Of a stretch of 64,000 nucleotides of DNA, positions 17,407 through 26,427 are shown one piece after another. Position 1 is the first letter of the stretch. Each line of letters opens with the position of its first letter. Origin of the DNA: Muribaculaceae bacterium. Lineage in GTDB: Bacteria > Bacteroidota > Bacteroidia > Bacteroidales > Muribaculaceae. The notes beneath the pieces are model-generated. The model did not search any database. It saw nothing but the letters and a program-made list of their open reading frames with translations, and was not told where the DNA came from. Both the position numbers and the translations under genes were made by a program. The DNA is taken from positions 1 through 64,000 of the forward strand of contig CAJSYI010000014.1 of assembly GCA_910573745.1 (NCBI GenBank), in the 5' to 3' direction.

Positions 17407-18132
17407 TTATTTGGCGTCCCAAAAGTTATCGTTGTCATTGGCCTTTCGGTCTGTCAAAAACTCTTCTGATAGTTTTTTATACATAGAAATCTTTGTTGTA
17501 TCCATTTCAAGATAATGAGAATAGTGTGTACACCAATTGAAATATGAGATTATTTTCTGTTTTAGCAAATCTTTTGTGAATGTTTTGTCTTGTTTTATTT
17601 TCCAATGATAATATCTTCCCTGGATCCGTTTCGGCTGGCGTGCTGATTCATGGATGTATATGCCAAATGGGGGTGCAGTGTGTTCGGCTGTGAATGCCTG
17701 TATCATAGGCATACCGAACATTATTGATTTCTTGTATTCGTCATTATCGGCTATGATGCCGCTGCATACTGTATTGCTTATTGAGTTTCCATGTGCAATG
17801 AACCCATATGAAAGCGAACCTTTGATTATGAATCTATATATGTTTTTGTTTACAGATATGAAATGGTCTGCTATTTCTGTAAAAACCTCATCTATGATTT
17901 TGCAGATTGTTTCTTTGTTTGGGCATGTTATGAAGACCCCATCCATTAGTGGATAGCTATTTACGTTGGGTTGACTTTTGACTGCATTTATTACGCATTC
18001 ATGTAATCTTAAGATGAAATTGACGGCTTTCTCAAATGATTCAGACATAGTGTTCTTTGTTCCCATTATGTCTATCCAACATACATATTCTTGTTGAGGA
18101 GATAGCTTGGAAGAGTCTATTCTGATATCCAT
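17407..18132 (-). CDS. nucleotidyl-cyclase-homology protein of unknown function
   Basis: The 241-residue soluble protein has the spaced motifs of class III cyclase-like proteins: YVCWIDIMGTKN near residue 17, YPLMDGVFITCP near residue 62 and IKGSLSYGFIAHG near residue 104. The two aspartates occupy the positions of the metal ligands. Similar folds occur in sensors and in Pycsar-type cyclases, but no effector gene is adjacent. It sits between two polysaccharide genes with 11-12 bp gaps, so it is part of the capsule operon. Cyclase activity is inference; a degenerate regulatory domain is equally possible. Confidence 0.5.
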   Translation of the reverse strand: MDIRIDSSKLSPQQEYVCWIDIMGTKNTMSESFEKAVNFILRLHECVINAVKSQPNVNSYPLMDGVFITCPNKETICKIIDEVFTEIADHFISVNKNIYRFIIKGSLSYGFIAHGNSISNTVCSGIIADNDEYKKSIMFGMPMIQAFTAEHTAPPFGIYIHESARQPKRIQGRYYHWKIKQDKTFTKDLLKQKIISYFNWCTHYSHYLEMDTTKISMYKKLSEEFLTDRKANDNDNFWDAK

Positions 18133-18144
18133 GAGGGTATTGGT

Positions 18145-19365
18145 TTATTTCTGCATAAGACTGGCTTTGTCGGCGGAGAGGATACAGTCGATGATGTTTT
18201 GGGAGGCTGTCTGTCCGAAAGGGGGGATGAGGTTTTCGTCCATAAAAGCCTCTCTTTTGGCTTTGAGATTATCTTTGCCACTGATTACGTTTTGTATGAA
18301 TCTCTCTATTTCTTCCTTGGTTTTTGCCTTATAGTGCAGATGATAGGCTTTTTGGTATGTTTCATTCCATTTGGAATCAATGTTCTCATCTTTGACGAGG
18401 TACATCACCGGGTTGCCTGTATAGAGGTATTCCAATATGAACGAACCGCAGTCGTGTATCATTGCGTCGGAATGCTTGAAAAGTCCGAGGTATTTACCTT
18501 CCTCATACTGACTCCATTCCATTTCTGTCCATCGTTGGTAATACTTATCTGTACGGTCTTTACCCCAGATTTTGTTGAGCTTGTACCGGAGAAGTGGATG
18601 TGGTTTGAATGCCCATTGGATTTGATTGGAATATTTCTCGGCAATGAGAAGTATTTCTTCGCCTATTTCCAAGAATGTTGCAGACTGCCACCAATTTTCC
18701 GGATTGATGGAATGATGAGGAGCGTATATTATTCGTTTCTTTTCGTGTGAATGGCTTTTCCACTGATTTGGTACATCGTTTTTGGATATCAGCAACTCGT
18801 CCATCATCGGTAGTCCGGTTGCGAAAGTATTGGGAATCTTTGCATTCAATAACTTTGCATATTGTTTTCTCAATGTGGCGTTTTCATAATAGATTTGCCA
18901 ACAGTTATAGAAAAGGGGTGTTTTTGTAGACCAGTCTTCTATGCTGGCATGGAATCCGTAAGTGATATAGCAAAACAGTGATTGAAGATTTGATGTGAAC
19001 TGCCCATCATAAGGTTTTTGATATAATATTATATCTGGATGAAATCTATTCCAAAGTTTTTCGTTTTTCTGTCCTGTCTCAACAAAATGGGAGTATCCCT
19101 TTTCTTGGCAATATTGCGCCAATATATTTCTGTCATCTTCTGCGTTGTTATATGTAATCAAAATGATTGGGTTAAACCTTTTATGAGTAACCATTAACTG
19201 AAATAATGACTCTGTTTTCCAAGTGCTTAGGCTTTCTAATACGAAAACAACTGTTATATTGTCTTTTTTGCGTATTTTTGCGGCTTTTATTGTTATCATC
19301 GCATTGCGGTATAACAAAAGCTTTGCTGCGAGATATTTAGATGATATGTATTGAAAGATTTTCAT
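18145..19365 (-). CDS. CDP-glycerol glycerophosphotransferase family protein
   Basis: The 406-residue protein resembles TagB/TagF-type polyol-phosphate transferases. RIIYAPHHSINPENWW (near residue 210) and FKPHPLLRYK (near residue 252) hold the catalytic histidines, and MIHDCGSFILEYLYTGNPVM (near residue 305) is the family phosphate/CDP-binding region. The family moves a phosphate-linked alcohol from a CDP donor to an acceptor at the membrane. Next to the nucleotidyltransferase-aminotransferase fusion it may transfer an amino-alcohol phosphate to the capsule repeat; that link is inference. Confidence 0.78.
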   Translation of the reverse strand: MKIFQYISSKYLAAKLLLYRNAMITIKAAKIRKKDNITVVFVLESLSTWKTESLFQLMVTHKRFNPIILITYNNAEDDRNILAQYCQEKGYSHFVETGQKNEKLWNRFHPDIILYQKPYDGQFTSNLQSLFCYITYGFHASIEDWSTKTPLFYNCWQIYYENATLRKQYAKLLNAKIPNTFATGLPMMDELLISKNDVPNQWKSHSHEKKRIIYAPHHSINPENWWQSATFLEIGEEILLIAEKYSNQIQWAFKPHPLLRYKLNKIWGKDRTDKYYQRWTEMEWSQYEEGKYLGLFKHSDAMIHDCGSFILEYLYTGNPVMYLVKDENIDSKWNETYQKAYHLHYKAKTKEEIERFIQNVISGKDNLKAKREAFMDENLIPPFGQTASQNIIDCILSADKASLMQK

Positions 19366-19367
19366 AG

Positions 19368-20442
19368 TTATTTAATTGTTTTAAGATAATACGGTATTAT
19401 TGAAGATTTATCGGAGATTGCAATATATTGGTAAAGATACGCTATGCAGATTGTTACTGTTAAGCTGGCTGTTACGTATAGCCATTCATATTCTCGTGCG
19501 AGTATGCCGTCTCCTATGGCAAGCAGCGCTATCATTGGGATTCGCTGATAGATGTAAAGCGGAAACAGGTTCTTTCCCAGCCAACACAAATGTCTGTTTT
19601 GTATGCGGACACGCATTGTAATGCATAAGATTGTCAGGGCAAAAAATATGGCGCATATATTGTCTGCTATATATAAATGTCTGTATGGTATAAGGTAGAA
19701 AATCACGAATAAGGAAAAGAATGCGCTTAGGCATAGCCGATATTTATGTTCAAGTAATGTTGTGATTTTATTTTTATAGAGCGAAAATGCGACACCTGCA
19801 GTATACGCAAAAACGGTATCGACCCAATATCCCCCCCCGAAAATGCTGAATCACAAGAAGATATGTGCAAGATAGCAGGGAGAGCAGAATCAAAGCCCCA
19901 CGGCTGTTTGTAGAAGCCTTGAACGCGATATACGTTGCTGCATAGCAAATCAGGATGCAGAATATGTACCAATTGCTGTTGCCTACAGATTCCCATCCGA
20001 TTAATGACAGTAGGCATTGTTCTACTGTCAGGTCTTTACCCAATGCGCTTGCGAGTCCGATGAAAACACATACCGCTACCGAGAAGTTCAGGAGAGTGGT
20101 GAGTATCCGTTTTTTGGGAATTGCGTTTATATATGTCTTCCCTTTGGAGGCTATGCTTTCTGTGACTCCATAGCCTGAATAGAAAAGGAACATCACCACC
20201 AATAGTTGCCGTACTAATTGGTCGATTGAGCAATACATTTGATCTAAATACCCCAAATCCTCTTTAATGCCGGCGATATAAGGGAATATATGACGTGCGA
20301 ATACTACCAATATAAAGAAGCCTTTGACGGCATCGGTACTGTTTCGTGAAAGACAGCCGTCTTTGTTGTCAAATGGTTTTTCTTTGGAGAAGCGCATTCC
20401 CCAAACAACAAGAATCATTATGGCAACGTAAAACAGAATCAT
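19368..20442 (-). pseudogene. membrane acyltransferase (acyltransferase-3 family) switched off by a G8 tract
   Basis: From an ATG at 20442 the frame reads membrane helices with MFLFYSGYGVTESI and NSNWYIFCILICYAATYIAF, then fails just after a run of eight G (19831-19838). With seven G the frame continues as HFRGGYWVDTVFAYTAG, runs into NRHLCWLGKNLFPLYIYQ and ends at 19368, giving about 357 residues, normal for the family. The 3' half is undamaged, so this is a single-base slippage, either real phase variation or a sequencing error. An earlier start at 20541 would overlap the upstream gene. Predicted role: O-acylation of the repeat unit. Confidence 0.72.
19831..19838. repeat. homopolymer C8 (G8 on the coding strand), candidate slippage switch
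   Basis: Eight C in the + strand lie inside the acyltransferase gene. Removing one base restores the full frame on the minus strand. Confidence 0.75.
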
Positions 20443-20497
20443 CGTACAAGGTCGGTCATATAAGTTTTTTATTAATCGTAATAAAAAGAGTGTGCAC

Positions 20498-22354
20498 TTA
20501 ATCTGTATTGACGTTATTACTGGAAATGTCTGTATTGTCAAAAGTTATATTTGAAAGCGCCTCAATTAATCGCTTATTGTCTTTTCTATCTCTGATAGCT
20601 ATTCTAACATATTGTCGTTCTGTTGGAAAACCTTTTTTAGAAGAGCAGTCTTTTATTAAAATGTTATAGTTGGAGAGAAGTAGAAGAGTTAGATCAGATG
20701 CATTAATTCCATTTAATACCTCGCATAAAAAATAATTTGCTTGAGATGGAATTACCCTTAAATAGGGTATTTGTTTTAATTCGTTGGCGAATTTATCTCT
20801 TTCTTTGCGGAATTCTACGCATGATTTTTGATAATCTTTTTCATACTTATTGTAAATCTGAAGATAAAACTCTGCAAATGAATTTATATTCCAAATAGAA
20901 ACATCTTTCTTTAATTGTGAGATTAAAGTGTTGTCAGATGTTGCAATAATGCCTAATCTCAGACCAGGTACGCCATATGATTTTGATATGCTTTTAATTA
21001 TGCAAATATTAGGATATTGCATAAGTATATCATTATGTAAAAGGGAGTGTGCAGTTCCTTCATCCGAAAAATCAATAAATGATTCGTCAATTATTAATCT
21101 GATTCCACGTAGTTTTGTCCATTCTGCAAGGCATAATAGCTCAACTCTGTTTATGTAATTTCCGGATGGATTGTCAGGGTTTATAATGAGAAGCGCATCG
21201 ATTTGTTTGTGATTATAGTACTTTATCAAATCATTTGCTGTATATGAGAAGTTGTGGTTGTTGGGGTGGTATTTCTCTATCTTTTCGGCATCTAATCTAT
21301 TGGGATACTCTTCAAAGGTTGGGAATGATATGCCTATTTTTCCTTTTATCATTGACATAAGTGATTTGATTAGTTCTGCAGCTCCGTTGCCTATGCAGAT
21401 ATAATCTTGCTTGATTCCAAAATATTTTGCAGAAAGAAGTGAATTAATAGCCATTCCAGAAGGATATTCTCTAAGGAGGGGCTCAAAATTAGCTTTCATT
21501 TCTTCAATCATTCGTTGAGTGGGGAAATATGGGTTTACAAGGTAGCAGAAATCAAGCAAGGATGTGTATCGCCAATATCCTCCATAACTGTTTTGTATCT
21601 TTTTTAGGCGTTCTTTAGGTTCTGCGAATAATGTTTCTGCAATGCGCAAATCTTGGATGTCATCAATCTCATACCAATGTTTGCCAGCAATTTGGACTGC
21701 TTTCATCTCGCAGTTGTCTATCAGTGTAATGACGCGAAGCACTTGTTCGTAATACTCATTCTCTCCTAGAACTTTTATATAAGCCTCAAGAAATGGAAGA
21801 TAATGATTTTTCAAGAAGTCTTTGCTGAACTTGTAAACGTTGACGGTCTTGAAATACGTTTCAATTTCATTGTAACGAAAAGACTTCTTGGGAATAAAGT
21901 TGACAATATTGTTGTCCTCATCGATTTTCACCATCGTCCCATCCATCCATGTTTCGTATTTCGAAATAAGAGCGCAACTTTTGTATTTGCTTTTTAAAGC
22001 GCATTCAAGTATTTCATCTTCAAATATAAGATCTGATTCAAGCAATAATGTGTCATCTTCGATTAAGATATTTTTTGCAAGCCATAAAGAGTATATGTTA
22101 TTGGTTTTATCGAATAGCTCATTCTCTATGAAAGTGATTATGTTTGTATTATGGTTGCTCTTTATGTGGTTTTTAAGATTGTCTCCTTTGTAACCTACCA
22201 CAATAATAATGCGACTGAGATTTAGTTTTAAAAGCTGATTGAGCATTCTGTCAATAAGTCTGGTTCCATTGACTTTTAACATACATTTGGTGTTGCCGGT
22301 GGTTAAATCACCTAATCTTCTGCCCATTCCTGCCGCTAATATTATTGCTTGCAT
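20498..22354 (-). CDS. bifunctional nucleotidyltransferase / class I-II aminotransferase-decarboxylase fusion
   Basis: The 618-residue protein has two domains. Residues 1-240 are a LicC/NTP-transferase-like domain: AIILAAGMGRRLGDLT, then KCMLKVNGTRLIDR, with the metal-binding region LLESDLIFED near residue 103. Residues ~255-600 are a PLP enzyme of the HisC/CobD type: NPDNPSGNYI near residue 393 and the Schiff-base lysine in KSISKSYGVPGLRLG near residue 455. Such pairings suggest that a small amino acid phosphate is decarboxylated or transaminated and then activated with CTP. The downstream glycerophosphotransferase homologue would use that donor. Substrate is not determined. Confidence 0.75.
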   Translation of the reverse strand: MQAIILAAGMGRRLGDLTTGNTKCMLKVNGTRLIDRMLNQLLKLNLSRIIIVVGYKGDNLKNHIKSNHNTNIITFIENELFDKTNNIYSLWLAKNILIEDDTLLLESDLIFEDEILECALKSKYKSCALISKYETWMDGTMVKIDEDNNIVNFIPKKSFRYNEIETYFKTVNVYKFSKDFLKNHYLPFLEAYIKVLGENEYYEQVLRVITLIDNCEMKAVQIAGKHWYEIDDIQDLRIAETLFAEPKERLKKIQNSYGGYWRYTSLLDFCYLVNPYFPTQRMIEEMKANFEPLLREYPSGMAINSLLSAKYFGIKQDYICIGNGAAELIKSLMSMIKGKIGISFPTFEEYPNRLDAEKIEKYHPNNHNFSYTANDLIKYYNHKQIDALLIINPDNPSGNYINRVELLCLAEWTKLRGIRLIIDESFIDFSDEGTAHSLLHNDILMQYPNICIIKSISKSYGVPGLRLGIIATSDNTLISQLKKDVSIWNINSFAEFYLQIYNKYEKDYQKSCVEFRKERDKFANELKQIPYLRVIPSQANYFLCEVLNGINASDLTLLLLSNYNILIKDCSSKKGFPTERQYVRIAIRDRKDNKRLIEALSNITFDNTDISSNNVNTD

Positions 22355-22413
22355 ATTTTTTATATTGTTATTAAGTTGGAAGTTCGTGTGCTGATGTAAG
22401 TGTAAATATATGA

Positions 22414-23898
22414 TTATAAATTGCCAAGAAACACTATGCTAAATTTCTTTGACAATTTATTTGTGTATGGATGGATATGCTCCATAAAGACTGTATCCTT
22501 GCATATCCGAAGGATTGCGAGATATATGATTGTGGCCGAAATGGCACCGACGATGAGACTTACGATATGCCATGGACACAGATAGGCGAGGATTGCAGCC
22601 GGTGCACATGCTATAGCTGAATATGCGAAATAAGGCAGGAAGTCTTTGCACTGTTTCCAGTATCCAAGGCCGAAGAGTTTCCCTGTATAGTATGTGTTTA
22701 TTATGACGGCAATCTGTCCGTATATGACTTTGGATATGCATATGGCGAGCACACCGAATGGAATCGCTGCGAAAAGAATTGCTGTGGCTATGATTTTCTT
22801 GATTATTTCCAGGCGAAGGAAAAGGTCTGAGCGTCCTTTCACCTGCAGCAGATTCAGGTTCAGTTGGCATATGGGGTCGAATACGATTGCGAATGCGTAT
22901 ACCTGTACGAATATTATAGCACCTGACCATTTGTCTGTAAGGAGAAACAGTATCAGTGGCTTGGCGAGTGCGACTATAAGCATTACAAAAAAGACGACAA
23001 GCATCATCACAGATGAGATATAATTGCGGTAGACGCGTATCAGACGTTCGTCATCGTTCTGTATGCGGGAGAAGATAGGGAAAGTGACACGTCCAAACAT
23101 CCCTGTTATCATATTTACGGGTAATGAGGACATTCCTTGTCCTCGATAGTAGTTGCCCAATGCCGCAGGAGTATAGAACTTGCCGATGGCTATTGTTGTC
23201 AGTTCGGAATAGACCGTATGCAAAAGCCCTGACGCCATAAGTTTGCTTCCGTAGCCGAACAGGTTATTGAACGATTTTTTAGAAAACAACAGCAATGGTT
23301 TCCATTTTGTGGAAGTCCAAAGAAGAATTACCCTCATCACATTGGAGATTATGGACTGCCACACCAACGACCAGACACCCCAACCGAGATAGGCCAGCAC
23401 CAAACATATTATGCCGGACACTACGGCGGATATGAAATTTATCCTTGCCTGTGTCTTGAAATCGACTTCGATTGTCAGTTTTGCGCCTTGCACCATCCCG
23501 AATGCCCCGATAATCAGATTGACGCTGTAGAGCTTAGCGATAGGGGAGAGTTCCGGTTGTTTGAAGAAATGCGCTATCCACGGTGAACCGAAGAATATCG
23601 CGGCGGCGCATCCGGTGGCTACTGCGATGTTGAAATAGAATGCTGTGGAAAAGTCGGCCTCGTCCCTGTCGAGCTTCCTGACCAGGGCATTTGAGATTCC
23701 GCTGTCGATGAGTGTCTGGGATATGCCTAAGAAAATGCCGAGAAGCCCGACAAGTCCATAGTCTGCCGGAGTCAGAAGTCGGGCGACCACGATTCCGAGC
23801 AGGAACTGGACTCCTTGGATTGAGAACCGTTCAATCGCAGTCCATTTCACACCGCTCAACGTCTGTTGCTTTATCTCACCCATCCTTGCTTTGGACAA
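22414..23898 (-). CDS. wzx: lipopolysaccharide/oligosaccharide flippase of the MOP superfamily (WzxC-like)
   Basis: The 494-residue protein has about 12-14 hydrophobic segments and begins with the family signature SGVKWTAIERFSIQGVQFL, ARLLTPADYGLVGL and ISNALVRKLDRDEADFSTAF. It would flip the undecaprenyl-linked repeat unit across the inner membrane. It lies 50 bp after wzc. The GC content falls across this gene, marking the border between conserved export genes and the imported AT-rich part of the cluster. Confidence 0.88.
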   Translation of the reverse strand: MSKARMGEIKQQTLSGVKWTAIERFSIQGVQFLLGIVVARLLTPADYGLVGLLGIFLGISQTLIDSGISNALVRKLDRDEADFSTAFYFNIAVATGCAAAIFFGSPWIAHFFKQPELSPIAKLYSVNLIIGAFGMVQGAKLTIEVDFKTQARINFISAVVSGIICLVLAYLGWGVWSLVWQSIISNVMRVILLWTSTKWKPLLLFSKKSFNNLFGYGSKLMASGLLHTVYSELTTIAIGKFYTPAALGNYYRGQGMSSLPVNMITGMFGRVTFPIFSRIQNDDERLIRVYRNYISSVMMLVVFFVMLIVALAKPLILFLLTDKWSGAIIFVQVYAFAIVFDPICQLNLNLLQVKGRSDLFLRLEIIKKIIATAILFAAIPFGVLAICISKVIYGQIAVIINTYYTGKLFGLGYWKQCKDFLPYFAYSAIACAPAAILAYLCPWHIVSLIVGAISATIIYLAILRICKDTVFMEHIHPYTNKLSKKFSIVFLGNL

Positions 23899-23948
23899 TT
23901 ATATGGACAGTATCGGCTTATATGCCCTATAACGGATTTCTCTTGGGG

Positions 23949-26396
23949 TCAGTCGGCGTAGTAGCTGCCGTCGGCGGCGGCGGAGTAGCGGTAGCCGTAG
24001 TGGCGGCCGTAGCGGTGGTAGCCGTAGCCGGAGTAGATGTCGGTGCCGTTCAGGAGGATGGCCATGTTCTTGTAGCGGCCGCGGTCGTAGTATTCCTGTA
24101 TGCCTTCGAGCTCGTCTTTCTCAAGCACGCCGGCGCGCACCACGAAGATGGTCATGTCGGCCACGCGGTTGATCACTTTCGCGTCGGCCACTATTTCCAC
24201 CGGCGGGCAGTCGAGCACAATGAAGTCGTATTCCTCCTTGAAGCCGGCGATGAGCCTGTCGAGCTTTTCGCTGGCGAGGAGTTCTGCGGGGTTGGGCGGC
24301 ACGGCTCCGAGTCCGATTGCGTCGAGCCCGGACGTCGAGTCGGCCGACTTCCTGAGGATGTCTTTCAGGTCGGCGCGGCCTATCAGATAGTCGGTAAGGC
24401 CGGGGTTGGGGTTGCCCAGGATACGCGAGAGCGAGCCTTTGCGTAGGTCGCAGTCTATGAGCAGGACGCGTTTGCCCTTGATGGCAAGCACCTTTGCGAG
24501 GTTGACCGAGATGAACGTCTTTCCTGACCCTGGGTTGGCCGACGTCACTGCAATCACCTTGGCGGAATCCTGGCCGGAAGGGCCGCCGGACGTCTCGAAG
24601 AACTCGAGGTTGGTGCGTAGCACGCGGAAGGCTTCGTTGATGCCGTCGCGGTTCTGGTCCTCGACCACGATTTTCTTCTTCTGTATTTCCCGTTTCTTCT
24701 TGTCGAAGCGGTCGAACCCGCGTGCTTTCTTGAAGGCCACGGGAATCTCGCCGAGGAACGGGATTGTGAGCGAGGCGAGGTCTTTCTTGCCACGTATCTT
24801 TGTGTCGAGCATTTCGCGGATGACGATGACCACGAGTGGAACCATGATGCCGATTATGGCGGCGATGAGGAATATCATGCCTTTCTGGGGTGAGGTCGGC
24901 GCGGTGCTTCCGTCAGGCTCCTCGAGCATGCTCGTGTTGTAGGCCGTGAAAGCCTGAGTGAGCTCGTTCTCCTCGCGCTTCTGGAGAAGGAAGAGGTAGA
25001 GCGACTCCTTCACCTTCTGCTGGCGTTCCACGCTGAGGAGGTATTTCGCCTGGTTGGGGTTGGCCGCGATGCGGCTTGTGGCCACGGAGGCCATGCGCTG
25101 TGCGTTGCCCATCTGCGCGCGGAGCGTGGCGATGTATGAGTTGATGGAGGAGATGATGTTGTTGCGGAGCGTGCCGAGGGCCTGTGTGCGGTCGCGCACC
25201 ACGGGGTTCTTGTCGCTTGTGGTCTCGAGCAGGCGGTTGCGCTCGATCACGATTGAGTTGTACTGCCCGATGGCCGACTGTATGTCGGCGTTGACGATGC
25301 TTGTGTTGGTGGGCAGAGGCTGGTCGTAGGAATCGCCCATAAGTTCGCGGCGGAGCATCTCGGCCACTGAAATCTGGTTGTTGAGGTCGGAGATTGCGCG
25401 CTGGGCTTCTGACGACTGCGACATGTACATGCTCGACGCGGCCTCGACGTCGGGCAGGAGGTGTGCCGATTTGTAGGAGGATATGTCCGAGTCCACGTTG
25501 CCGAGCTCACGCTCGATCACTCCGAGGCGTTCGTCGATGAAGCGCGAAGTGGATACGGCTATCTGGTTCTTGTCCTGTATCCATCGTTCGTTGTAGACCT
25601 GTATGAGGGTGCGGAGGATGTCGTCGGCCTCTTCGATCGATGGGCGGGAGATGGTAAGGTTGATGATAGAGGACTTGTCTGAGCCGAGGGCGGCGATCAC
25701 TTGAGCCGCAAGTGCCTTGGATGTCCCCTTCACCGGTAGATGCGCGTAGTTGAGCGACTTGCCTGTGTATTCCGATGCGTCCCATTTGGGCTTCGCGAGC
25801 GCGAAGCGGTGCCTGCCTATTTTCACTGTGTCGCCTATGCTGGCATTCAGGTCGGTATAGTTGCCTTCGCCGCTTATTCTGATGTTTTCGATTTCGACTT
25901 TGCCTTTTTCGTTGGTCTTGAAGTTGAAGGCTATTGCCGGAGTCTCCACCGAGTCCAGGCTGATGAACGTAACCGGCGTGAGGTGGTAGAGGTTGACGTC
26001 GCGGAAGCCCTCCCTGACTGTGTATATGTCGTTGAGGCGCAGGCGTTCCACTACGATGCGCATCAGCGTGGGCGATTTCAGCGTGTGGATTTCATTGTCG
26101 AGGTTGGTGGAGCTGTTGATGAACCCGAGGTCTGACATGTCGACCGACGTGCTTGCCGTCCCGTTCTTGCCGTCGTCCTTGATGAGCAGGGCGGCCGTGC
26201 GGGTATAGACAGGCGGGGTTGACATCAGGTAGAATGCCGCAGCCGATATGGTGATTGCCAGCGAGAGCAGGAACCAGTACCATTTCGAGAGCACCACGGC
26301 TACGATGCTCTTCAGGTTCATGCCGTTGGATTCCTGTGTCCGGGCCGCAGGGCGGACGCTTGTCTTCTGCTGAGGGGAGTCAGATATGATTTCCAT
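23949..26396 (-). CDS. wzc: polysaccharide co-polymerase / tyrosine autokinase
   Basis: The 815-residue inner-membrane protein has an N-terminal chain-length domain between two membrane helices (about residues 36-54 and 505-530), coiled-coil segments in the periplasm, and a cytoplasmic BY-kinase domain. Kinase motifs are Walker A ANPGSGKTFISVNLA near residue 625, Walker A' VLLIDCDLRKGS near residue 650 and Walker B FIVLDCPPVEI near residue 735. The C terminus is a tyrosine cluster (YSGYGYHRYGRHYGYRYS), the autophosphorylation tail. It partners Wza and Wzy to control chain length and export. Confidence 0.93.
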   Translation of the reverse strand: MEIISDSPQQKTSVRPAARTQESNGMNLKSIVAVVLSKWYWFLLSLAITISAAAFYLMSTPPVYTRTAALLIKDDGKNGTASTSVDMSDLGFINSSTNLDNEIHTLKSPTLMRIVVERLRLNDIYTVREGFRDVNLYHLTPVTFISLDSVETPAIAFNFKTNEKGKVEIENIRISGEGNYTDLNASIGDTVKIGRHRFALAKPKWDASEYTGKSLNYAHLPVKGTSKALAAQVIAALGSDKSSIINLTISRPSIEEADDILRTLIQVYNERWIQDKNQIAVSTSRFIDERLGVIERELGNVDSDISSYKSAHLLPDVEAASSMYMSQSSEAQRAISDLNNQISVAEMLRRELMGDSYDQPLPTNTSIVNADIQSAIGQYNSIVIERNRLLETTSDKNPVVRDRTQALGTLRNNIISSINSYIATLRAQMGNAQRMASVATSRIAANPNQAKYLLSVERQQKVKESLYLFLLQKREENELTQAFTAYNTSMLEEPDGSTAPTSPQKGMIFLIAAIIGIMVPLVVIVIREMLDTKIRGKKDLASLTIPFLGEIPVAFKKARGFDRFDKKKREIQKKKIVVEDQNRDGINEAFRVLRTNLEFFETSGGPSGQDSAKVIAVTSANPGSGKTFISVNLAKVLAIKGKRVLLIDCDLRKGSLSRILGNPNPGLTDYLIGRADLKDILRKSADSTSGLDAIGLGAVPPNPAELLASEKLDRLIAGFKEEYDFIVLDCPPVEIVADAKVINRVADMTIFVVRAGVLEKDELEGIQEYYDRGRYKNMAILLNGTDIYSGYGYHRYGRHYGYRYSAAADGSYYAD

Positions 26397-26427
26397 TGCT
26401 TGGTGTAAGGTCGAGGGTTATGCGTTT

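Noticed and set aside
17407..19365. Pycsar anti-phage system around the cyclase-like gene
   Set aside because: No membrane or NADase effector gene is next to it; the neighbour is a glycerophosphotransferase homologue.
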